This document shows positions 57,478 through 64,000 of a stretch of DNA of 64,000 nucleotides, in pieces. The stretch covers positions 2,680,394-2,744,393 of the forward strand of contig OY282377.1 of assembly GCA_958295785.1 (NCBI GenBank). The letters run 5' to 3'. A model generated the notes under the pieces. The model was not told the DNA's origin and ran no database searches. It saw nothing but the letters and a program-made list of their open reading frames with translations. The translations under genes and the position numbers were made by a program. Source of the DNA: an uncultured Latescibacterota bacterium (GTDB lineage Bacteria; Latescibacterota; UBA2968). The stretch's first letter is position 1. Each line of letters begins with the position of its first letter.

Positions 57478-58536
57478 TCACGCGCCCAAGTCGCGGAGGG
57501 TTTTTGAGCCGCGAATAAAATGGCGATAAACCACGGACCCCCGAAACAACTTGCGTTCGATCTCGCTGTCGCCCACGCGCCTCATCCGCTGGGTCTCGCG
57601 CCTGCGCCGCAGGATATTGACCGGATGCAACAACACCCACAACAAGCCGGCTATCGCCGCGACAGGGTGTTTCCAATTGCCCTTCAGCAACAACAACACA
57701 TTTGCCAGTTCCATGCCCATGCGAATGGGCATTTTGTACAACAGGCGCGACAGGGAAAAATTTTTCAGCAGCATCACGAGTTGATTGCGGTGATTAAAAT
57801 ACGCTTTTTTGTAACTGTCTGCACCCAGCGTAAAGCCGTTGTAGTGATATAGAACAGAATCCGGCACGTACACGAGGCGATAGCCCGCCAAGTGAAATCG
57901 CCAGCACAAATCGACCTCTTCCATGTGCATGAAAAAGCCCTCGTCCATCAGACCCGTTTGCTCGAGACACGCCATTCGCAAAAACATCGCGCCCCCCACG
58001 GCCCAAAAAATATCGCGGGGATGGTCGTATTGCCCCACATCCTCTTCGACAAACTCAAAAATGCGCCCTTGGCAAAACGTAAATCCCCACCTGTCCATCA
58101 GCCCGCCCGCGGCCCCGCCGTAATCGAACATCTCGCGGTCGCGCAATGACCGCACCTTGGGCTGGCAGGCCCCAATAGTGGGATTGGATTCCATAGCGGC
58201 GATCAGCGGCGGCCCCCACCCCTCGCCCACTTCCACATCCGAATTGAGCAACATCGCGTACGTGCCCCGCGCCACCGCCAACCCCCGGTTGCACCCGGCG
58301 CCCATCCCCTTGCTCGGCGCGCCATTCCCCCCGCCCGTCTTCACGACGCGAATCTCCGGAAAGTTCTCTCGCGCCCGCGCCAAGCTGCCATCGGGATAGG
58401 GCTGATCATCTGCGACAATGACTTCAAAAGAAATGTCTGACGTGCGTTCATACACAAACGTCAGACACTCAGAGAGAATATCGCCCAAATAATGCGGTAT
58501 GATGATCGAGACCAGCGGTTTGTTTTTCTCGTCCAT
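57478..58536 (-). CDS. Glycosyltransferase family 2 protein
   Basis: A 352-residue GT-A enzyme: 'VSIIIPHYLGDILSECL', 'FEVIVADDQPYPDGSL', 'GAGCNRGLAVARGTYAMLLN', the DxD-type 'SDVEVG', 'FWAVGGAMFLRM' and 'GFFMHMEEVDLCWRFHLAGY' (acceptor-binding ED motif), closely resembling rhamnosyl/wall-associated GT2 enzymes. Two hydrophobic C-terminal segments suggest membrane association. It likely builds surface polysaccharide; donor unknown. The ATG at 58536 lies 5 nt after the dehydrogenase stop. Confidence 0.88.
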   Translation of the reverse strand: MDEKNKPLVSIIIPHYLGDILSECLTFVYERTSDISFEVIVADDQPYPDGSLARARENFPEIRVVKTGGGNGAPSKGMGAGCNRGLAVARGTYAMLLNSDVEVGEGWGPPLIAAMESNPTIGACQPKVRSLRDREMFDYGGAAGGLMDRWGFTFCQGRIFEFVEEDVGQYDHPRDIFWAVGGAMFLRMACLEQTGLMDEGFFMHMEEVDLCWRFHLAGYRLVYVPDSVLYHYNGFTLGADSYKKAYFNHRNQLVMLLKNFSLSRLLYKMPIRMGMELANVLLLLKGNWKHPVAAIAGLLWVLLHPVNILRRRRETQRMRRVGDSEIERKLFRGSVVYRHFIRGSKTLRDLGA

Positions 58537-58541
58537 ATCCC

Positions 58542-59618
58542 TCACCAGGCCACCTCGACGCCGAGTTCTTCGGCTGTTTTTTCCAAACTTTCCACATGCG
58601 TTTTGTGTAGCGGAATCCCGGTCTTTTCCCAGGCCGCCTTCTTCAACCACTCGATCTCGCCCGGCACGTAAATGCGATCTATGCCTTTGCGCGGGCGAGA
58701 TGCGCGGATCGTCTGAATCATCCGATCCACTTCCCGTTTGAAATCCGACACATCGCAAAATGTTTCAATTTTGATCGCTTGAAAAAAGTGGCTGGCCTGT
58801 CGTTGCCCTTGAAGTTCTTCTCCTCGATTCACAGTGGCCAAACCAAAAGGCAGAATGCCGCTCAACACATCCATCACGACATTGAGGCCCGATCCCTTCG
58901 CGCCGCCGGGCGCCACCAAGGCGTGTGCGCGGTGCGGATCGTCCGTCATCTGCCCATCTCTGTCCAACACCCACGCGCCTTCTAACTTTCGCCCGTACAA
59001 GCGTGCGGTTGCCACCCGCCCCCAGGCCGAGCGGCCCGTGGCCATATCCAGAACAATGGGATATTCCCGATCCGCCGGGATGGCATAAGCCAGTGCGTGA
59101 TTGCCCAACAGGCGGTCAACACCCCCATAAGGCGCCACCCCCCTGCTGCTGCTGGACACGCAAAACCCGATCATATCGCGGGCCAATGCCATGGTCGCAT
59201 AACAGGCCGCCGCGCCGTAGTGCCGGCTGTTCACAACCGTCGTCGCGGCGATTCCCAGTTCGTCCGCTTTTGCGATAGCCAGTTGCATCGCCCGATGAGA
59301 AGGCAGATGCCCCAACCCGCCATCGCCATCTATAGTCGCCCACGCAGGCCCTTCGCGCACAATGCGGATTTCGGGTTTTGGATTTGTGTGCCCGCTTTGA
59401 AGGCGTTTTGCGTATCCCGGCACATGCCGCGTGCCGTGCGAGTGAACCCCGCGTATGTCGGTCTCAACTTGCAACTCGGCCATCAGCCGCGCATCTGCCT
59501 TCGGCACGCCAACCGCTTCGTAAAGCCGCCGCGCTGTTTTCTTCAACTCGCCAACGCCAATCAACCGCTCCTGCTCCCCTGCCTCTGTTGGCACAATGCC
59601 GTTCACGAGTTCGTGCAT
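58542..59618 (-). CDS. Malate/L-lactate/ureidoglycolate dehydrogenase family protein
   Basis: A 358-residue type-2 malate/L-lactate dehydrogenase (LDH2/MDHC) fold: 'DIRGVHSHGTRHVPGYAKRL', 'GDGGLGHLPSHRAMQLAI', 'VVNSRHYGAAACYATMAL', 'GVAPYGGVDRLLGNHALAYA', 'VAPGGAKGSGLNVVMDVLSG' and 'RKGIDRIYVPGEIE'. The 'SHG' histidine is the family's catalytic base. It oxidises a 2-hydroxy acid with NAD(P). The exact substrate is open. The ATG at 59618 has GGAG 8 nt upstream. Confidence 0.88.
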   Translation of the reverse strand: MHELVNGIVPTEAGEQERLIGVGELKKTARRLYEAVGVPKADARLMAELQVETDIRGVHSHGTRHVPGYAKRLQSGHTNPKPEIRIVREGPAWATIDGDGGLGHLPSHRAMQLAIAKADELGIAATTVVNSRHYGAAACYATMALARDMIGFCVSSSSRGVAPYGGVDRLLGNHALAYAIPADREYPIVLDMATGRSAWGRVATARLYGRKLEGAWVLDRDGQMTDDPHRAHALVAPGGAKGSGLNVVMDVLSGILPFGLATVNRGEELQGQRQASHFFQAIKIETFCDVSDFKREVDRMIQTIRASRPRKGIDRIYVPGEIEWLKKAAWEKTGIPLHKTHVESLEKTAEELGVEVAW

Positions 59619-59716
59619 AAAAATCTCCGTTAGATGTAATACCAAATATGATCCCGCCCCAGTTCCTCCTCGCAACGGGGAGGATAGATGTTCTGCCGCC
59701 TTGTATCTTGCATTTT

Positions 59717-59751
59717 CGGGCGGGCACAGGGGCACCGCCCCTACGTTTCTA
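59717..59751. repeat. REP-like palindrome
   Basis: CGGGCGGGCACAGGGGCACC followed by GCCCCTACGTTTCTAT; on minus it matches the copy at 21101-21131 including the flanking ATAGAAAC. Confidence 0.75.
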
Positions 59752-59808
59752 TCCTCGTCTCTTTTTTCGTAGGGGCCGTCTTCCTTCTCCTGTATTACGT
59801 CTTACCCA

Positions 59809-61239
59809 CTAACTAACTCCCCCCACGGTCATACTCTTTTCGACCAACATCGTCGGCACGCCCATTGAAACCGGCACGCCCTGACCGTTTTTGCCGCACG
59901 TCCAACTGCCGCTGTCCAACTCGGCGTCGCCGGCGGCCATGACCACGTTTTTGAGGGCTTCGGGCCCGTTGCCAATGATATTGACATCTTTGATGGGCGC
60001 GGTGATTTTGCCGCCTTCGATGAGCCAGCCATTTTTGATGTAAAACGTGAAGTCGCCCGCGCCGATTTGCACCTGCCCGTTGGTGAACGTCTCGGCGATG
60101 ATGCCGTAGTTGACCGCGGTGATGATCTCGTCGCGGGTGTGCGGCCCGTCGAGCATATACGTGGATCGCATGCGCGGCATTGGAACGTGGCGAAACCCCT
60201 CGCGGCGGCCCGATCCCGTAGGCGAAACCCCGTAGTGTTTGGCCGAGATGCGGTCGTGCAAATAGCTTTTTAAGACGCCGTTTTCAATGAGGGTCGTACA
60301 CGCGGTGGACTGGCCTTCGTCGTCTATATTGAGCGCGCCCCGGTCGTTTTCCTGCAAGCCGTCATCCACGATAGTCACAAAATCTGGGGCGACTTTCTCG
60401 TTCATCATCGCGGCGTAGATAGACGTGCCTTTGCGGTTGAAGTCCGCTTCAAGGCCGTGCCCAATGGCTTCGTGGAGCAAGATGCCCGACGCACCTGCGG
60501 CCAAGACCACGGGCATCTCGCCTGCGGGCGGGCGCCGCGCCTCAAAGAGGATCATCGTCCGATCAACGGCTTTTTGGCACACGGCGTTGATGTGTTCTTC
60601 GGTGAAATACCCGATGCCCTCGCGCCGAGAAACAGACGCGCCATTGCTTTGCCGCACGCCGTTTTTGTTGGCTGTCACCGAGCAATAAAGCGTGGCCATG
60701 GGTCGCCGGTCCGCGCTGAAAACCCCATCGCTGGTGACAATGAGCACGCGCTCGTCTCTGTCCATCCAGCCCACAGACACTTTTTCGACCGCGGGTTCCA
60801 TCGCGCGAATCGCGGTTTCTGCCCGTTGCACCAAGGGCAATCGCTCCGCGATATCGACCTCGTCCCAGTCGCGGTCAATGGCGTAGCAGTTGTCCGGTTC
60901 TCTGTACCGCATGTTTTGCGGCGGCACGTTTTTCGCGCCTTCTGCAATGGCAGCCGCGGTTCGCGCCGCCGCATAGATCGCGCCTGGCTGCAAACTTTCG
61001 GAAAACGCATAGCCCACCTGATCCCCGATCACTGCGCGAATGCCCACGCCTTGATCGACGCCCGTGTTGGCTCGGGAAATGATTCCGTCTTCCAAACTGA
61101 GGGAGGTGGAACGCACATGCTGAAAATACAGATCGGCAAATTCAGCCCCTTTGCCCATCGCTTCGGACAATGCCTGCGCGGCCACGGTTTCATCCACGCC
61201 AAACAATGTGGCAAACGGATGGGTTTCAAGATCGATCAT
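59809..61239 (-). CDS. tldD: Metalloprotease TldD
   Basis: A 476-residue protein: an N-terminal 'YFQHVRSTSLSLEDGIISR', 'GVGIRAVIGDQVGYAFSE', the zinc motif 'LLHEAIGHGLEAD' (HExxxH), and 'AGDFTFYIKNGWLIEGG' and 'GVPTMLVEKSMTVGG' near the end. TldD with TldE processes small peptides such as microcin B17 and the CcdA antitoxin in E. coli, and is a general peptide protease. No tldE/pmbA is adjacent. The ATG at 61239 has GGAGG upstream. Confidence 0.94.
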   Translation of the reverse strand: MIDLETHPFATLFGVDETVAAQALSEAMGKGAEFADLYFQHVRSTSLSLEDGIISRANTGVDQGVGIRAVIGDQVGYAFSESLQPGAIYAAARTAAAIAEGAKNVPPQNMRYREPDNCYAIDRDWDEVDIAERLPLVQRAETAIRAMEPAVEKVSVGWMDRDERVLIVTSDGVFSADRRPMATLYCSVTANKNGVRQSNGASVSRREGIGYFTEEHINAVCQKAVDRTMILFEARRPPAGEMPVVLAAGASGILLHEAIGHGLEADFNRKGTSIYAAMMNEKVAPDFVTIVDDGLQENDRGALNIDDEGQSTACTTLIENGVLKSYLHDRISAKHYGVSPTGSGRREGFRHVPMPRMRSTYMLDGPHTRDEIITAVNYGIIAETFTNGQVQIGAGDFTFYIKNGWLIEGGKITAPIKDVNIIGNGPEALKNVVMAAGDAELDSGSWTCGKNGQGVPVSMGVPTMLVEKSMTVGGVS

Positions 61240-61286
61240 TGTGAACCTCCTCAAGCAGTGGTCAGTGGTCGCCCAGCCCCATCACC

Positions 61287-61316
61287 CGTAGGGACAGGCC
61301 CCCGTGCCTGTCCTCG
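61287..61316. repeat. REP-like palindrome (variant)
   Basis: CGTAGGGACAGGCCCCCGTG followed by CCTGTCCTCG. Reverse complement of the 20027-20062 element. Confidence 0.7.
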
Positions 61317-61342
61317 TACCCAGCGGTGGATTCGAGCGGCCC

Positions 61343-62161
61343 CTACACGCCTTTTGTGGCGAAACCCGCCTTTTGCCTGTCATCTGCGCCCATCTGCGGA
61401 TCCAGATCGACAACCACCGGCGCGTGGTCAGAGATGGTCATGCCGCCCGTGCGGTCAATGTGGGCGGATTGCACGCACTTGGCGGCAGCGGCATTGCCCA
61501 GCAGGTAGTCGATGCGCCAGCCGCGATCCAATGCGCGGGCTTGTCCCCGGTTGGACCACCACGAATAGGGGCCTTGTATATCGCCGTATTGTTCGCGGGT
61601 AAAATCGCGCCAGCCCGAGGCGATGAGCCTGCCCATCCACGCGCGTTCACAGGGCAAAAAGCCCGAGTTTTTTTCATTGCTCTTGGCGTAAAAAATGTCG
61701 CGTTCGGTATGCGCGATGTTGAAATCCCCGCCTATGATGATGGGGGCGCGGGTTGCGACCAAGCCATCGGCCCATGCGCGAAAGCGATCCAGCCAGCGTT
61801 CTTTGATTGCTTGGCGGTGATCGCCCGATGAGCCCGAGGGCAAGTACGCGCTGATGAACTGCATGCCCTGTGTGCTGACGCGGAGGACGCGGCCTTCGGG
61901 GTCCGGGCAGGTCGCGCCGCGTTCTTCTTCAGTGAGGGGCGTGCGCGACCATACCGCTGTGCCGGCATAGCCCTTGCGCGTGGCCGGATGCCAGATCACC
62001 TGCCACCCTTTGGGGTTGCGATAGCACTCGGGCAACTGCTCGGGCAAAACGCGAATTTCTTGCAAGAGCATCACATCCGGGTTCAAAATTGCGATGTGAT
62101 CGAGAAAGCCCTTGCGAAGCGCAGCCCGCAGGCCATTGACATTCCATGTGACAATTCGCAT
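61343..62161 (-). CDS. xth: Exodeoxyribonuclease III family protein
   Basis: A 272-residue EEP-fold nuclease: 'MRIVTWNVNGLRAALRKGF', 'ILNPDVMLLQEI' (catalytic Glu), 'YAGTAVWSR', 'IIGGDFNIAHTERD' (catalytic Asp/Asn), 'RIDYLLGN' and 'SDHAPVVVDL' (Asp-His pair). It cleaves DNA 5' to abasic sites and has 3'-5' exonuclease activity. The ATG at 62161 starts the signature strand; the longer open frame is spurious. It lies 2 nt after the upstream AAA-ATPase-like gene. Confidence 0.93.
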   Translation of the reverse strand: MRIVTWNVNGLRAALRKGFLDHIAILNPDVMLLQEIRVLPEQLPECYRNPKGWQVIWHPATRKGYAGTAVWSRTPLTEEERGATCPDPEGRVLRVSTQGMQFISAYLPSGSSGDHRQAIKERWLDRFRAWADGLVATRAPIIIGGDFNIAHTERDIFYAKSNEKNSGFLPCERAWMGRLIASGWRDFTREQYGDIQGPYSWWSNRGQARALDRGWRIDYLLGNAAAAKCVQSAHIDRTGGMTISDHAPVVVDLDPQMGADDRQKAGFATKGV

Positions 62162-62163
62162 GC

Positions 62164-63918
62164 CTACTCCACGCGGTCGCCCACGGCTTCGTACGCCACC
62201 ATTTCCCAGCCGTGAAACACGATAGCCAAGCCGATGAATTGCACCGATGGGTATTGGCGCGCCAAGCGGTCGTCCAAGAGATATTGCCGCACCTGCGCGG
62301 TCGCCTCCCGAAGCGTTGCCGAGACCCGGGTTGCGGGGTCGCTCCGCTTGAGATACTTGAGTTCGATCACATATCCATAAGGTATATCGGGATATTGGGC
62401 GATGAGCGGCTCGAGGCAGAGATCCGCATAGCCCTTGTTGAGTTCGCGCTCGGTGTGAAACGCAAAGTGCGGCGCCACACCCAGATACGCCGAGAGGAAT
62501 CCCTGGATCATTTTCTCGCCTTCGAGACAGTCGCGCACGCTCGTCTGCGCGGCGATGGTATCGCGCAAGAACGCCAGTACGGGCTTCCAAGCCCCCTCGT
62601 AGGCCATTTCGACCGTGAGGTTGACAAAGGTGACCAGGTTGAGAGAAAACGTCCCCACATCCCGGTATGCGTCTCGCAAGTATCCGTACATCAGGCGCCG
62701 AACCGTTTGATTGGGAATGCCCAACCGAGGCACGCCGCGCGACACATCCCGAATGCTGAGGAGGCCGAAGTAGTACAACAAGGAGAGGAAATTCTCGGGC
62801 TGATCCAATTGCTCTAGGGGAAAACTGGTTGCGATATTGCTGGACGCGACTTCCTCGCCGATGATGTCTCGCAACAGGTCAAAGTTGCCGTTGAGTTGCC
62901 GGTTGACTACCAACAGATGGCGCAACTTGCCGTAGTCAATGCGGACGTTGGTGTCGATCAATTCGTCTGGAATAGGCTTGTTCGGCAGGGCGTGATCCAA
63001 AAAATAGAGCACCATGTCCGTGTTGTAGAGATCGACCTCAACCTCCTCTGCGAACCGATAGCCATTGTACCACTCCCGCATGATGCCCAGCGCGGTTTCT
63101 ATATCCCGATTGAACGCGCCGCACGCACGGTACATCTCCAGCAGGCTTCGCACCTCCGGCTCGGTAAAACCGAGCATCTCGTTGAACGCAGGCTGGAGGC
63201 TGATGTTCTTGCCAATGTTGAACCCGCTCGTGACATCGTCCATCGTGATCGGCGATACCCCTGTGATGAACAAACGCTCCAGCCCGCCCCCGCTGCGCCC
63301 AGTCCCGGCTTTGAGCGCGGCGAAAAAGTTGCGGTAAAAACCCCCGCCATACGTGAAGGACTCATACGCCTCAACCCCGCGATACGCCAGCACGGTATTG
63401 GCGAAATTGTCGTATTCGTCAATGAGCATGTACAAGGGGATGCCGCGGTCGCGGGCATAGGCGAACAGCGCGGCGAGTTGGGTGTGGATAGAGGGTTGCG
63501 AGAGGATGCGTTGGGTCGCCTCGGAGGGAAACAGATCGCGATTCCGTTCCAGCGCGTGGCGAAGTTCCAAGTGACAATAGGCTTCAAATTCTCGCTCTAA
63601 GGTCTCCAGCGCGTCGTTGAACGCCGAAAAATCAAAGCGCAAAATGACGTAGCGGTGGCGGTTTTCCGTGGGGTGCCGACCGATGTCCGTGCCGCCGAAG
63701 AGCGCCTCAAATTCATCGGCCCTAGTGCGGTCGTAATAGTTCTCCAACACGGATACCCAGCAGGATTTGCCAAAGCGACGCGGGCGAATCAGAAAGGCAT
63801 AGCGTTCGTCTTCCAACGCGCGGAGAAAGCGGGTCTTGTCAACATAGAGGCGGCTCTCCAAGCGGATAGCCCTAAAATCGGCCCAGCCGTAGGGAATGCG
63901 GGGATAGGATAGGGACAT
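62164..63918 (-). CDS. AAA-ATPase-like protein with PD-(D/E)XK nuclease-like C-terminus
   Basis: A 584-residue protein of the AAA-ATPase_like/PDDEXK_9 architecture. The N-terminal 'IPYGWADFRAIRLESRLYVD', Walker A-like 'RPRRFGKS' (45-52), Walker B 'LYMLIDEYDN' and sensor-like 'FITGVSPITMDD' precede a C-terminal nuclease-like block 'KGYADLCLEP' and 'YVIELKYLK' (Asp...Glu-x-Lys). This family is abundant and multicopy in many anaerobes and FCB bacteria; mobile or defence roles are suspected, but the function is unknown. The ATG has GAGAGG upstream. It is 2 nt from xth. Confidence 0.85.
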   Translation of the reverse strand: MSLSYPRIPYGWADFRAIRLESRLYVDKTRFLRALEDERYAFLIRPRRFGKSCWVSVLENYYDRTRADEFEALFGGTDIGRHPTENRHRYVILRFDFSAFNDALETLEREFEAYCHLELRHALERNRDLFPSEATQRILSQPSIHTQLAALFAYARDRGIPLYMLIDEYDNFANTVLAYRGVEAYESFTYGGGFYRNFFAALKAGTGRSGGGLERLFITGVSPITMDDVTSGFNIGKNISLQPAFNEMLGFTEPEVRSLLEMYRACGAFNRDIETALGIMREWYNGYRFAEEVEVDLYNTDMVLYFLDHALPNKPIPDELIDTNVRIDYGKLRHLLVVNRQLNGNFDLLRDIIGEEVASSNIATSFPLEQLDQPENFLSLLYYFGLLSIRDVSRGVPRLGIPNQTVRRLMYGYLRDAYRDVGTFSLNLVTFVNLTVEMAYEGAWKPVLAFLRDTIAAQTSVRDCLEGEKMIQGFLSAYLGVAPHFAFHTERELNKGYADLCLEPLIAQYPDIPYGYVIELKYLKRSDPATRVSATLREATAQVRQYLLDDRLARQYPSVQFIGLAIVFHGWEMVAYEAVGDRVE

Positions 63919-63933
63919 GGCGACCTCTCGTGA

Positions 63934-64000
63934 TTAAATATCCGCAAACGCAATGACTTTGAGATTTGCAACCGACTGAATCATCGAAAAATGGCGGTCG
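63934..64000 (-). CDS. 3' end of an unidentified gene (possibly PIN-domain), truncated by window edge
   Basis: On minus the frame ending at the TAA at 63934-63936 reads 'DRHFSMIQSVANLKVIAFAD' plus one residue. The acidic-aromatic 'DRHF' followed by a short strand is how VapC-like PIN-domain toxins often end, but only ~22 residues are visible and the call is weak. The stop lies 15 nt before the AAA-ATPase-like start. Confidence 0.35.
   Translation of the reverse strand, partial: DRHFSMIQSVANLKVIAFADI

Overview
The window is a contiguous piece of a Gram-negative bacterial chromosome. It encodes TonB/ExbB/ExbD energy transduction, an RND efflux pump with a lipoprotein adaptor, MreB/MreC, several Sec-exported proteins, and two proteins ending in the FlgD-like 'PNPFNP...' C-terminal sorting domain found in FCB-group bacteria with type IX-like secretion. 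A GWxTD/TPR protein, hpnCDE squalene genes and an unusual load of FN3 and tandem paralogues all fit an uncultivated FCB-type lineage such as Latescibacterota. That placement is inference from gene content, not a proven taxonomy. No rRNA, tRNA, CRISPR array, transposase or integrase was recognised.

Layout. 0-1.4 kb: TonB C-terminus (partial), ExbB, ExbD. 1.5-9.6 kb: an ECF sigma / anti-sigma / Spy-like / RND adaptor / RND pump / RDD protein cluster that looks like a self-contained envelope-stress efflux operon, then a small membrane protein. 9.6-15 kb: a roughly 1,780-residue lipoprotein of about 17 FN3-like domains, carrying a near-perfect 1,482-bp higher-order tandem duplication. 15.1-17.8 kb: a sigma-54 activator with a degenerate receiver and a frameshift, behind a plausible sigma-54 promoter, then threonine synthase. 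17.8-21.0 kb (minus): hpnE-hpnD-hpnC. 21.6-24.4 kb: aminotransferase, SDR, and a tail-anchored coiled-coil protein. 24.5-28.0 kb (minus): IlvD/Edd dehydratase and phosphohexomutase. 28.1-29.7 kb: a DUF2953-like protein and an AlkC-like alkylation-repair protein.

29.8-44.6 kb (minus) is the accessory island and the most interesting part. It holds a GWxTD/TPR protein, two tandem small membrane proteins plus a remnant of a third, an NtrC-type response regulator, an internally deleted FtsX/MacB-like permease, an orphan SPASM fragment of a radical-SAM peptide maturase, three tandem exported paralogues, a frameshifted LAS-type metallopeptidase, a CBM9-like/TPR protein, a FlgD-sorted protein and a histidine kinase. 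The kinase (right edge) and regulator (left) look like one former HK-RR operon. Each half now carries a remnant of the other and a copy of the same ~370-bp downstream element, so the cargo lies between reciprocal partial duplicates of a single two-component locus.

44.6-64 kb is mostly housekeeping: mreC-mreB, divergent galU, a 51-residue membrane protein with a DUF402 protein, a Gfo/Idh oxidoreductase, a cohesin-like FlgD-sorted protein, a tetrapyrrole operon (hemX/ccsA-like, sirC-like, hemA, hemC, cobA-hemD fusion), anmK, a family 2 glycosyltransferase, a malate/lactate-type dehydrogenase, tldD, xth, and an AAA-ATPase-like/PD-(D/E)XK protein. A family of REP-like palindromes (core GTAGGGGCG...CGCCC) is scattered between genes.
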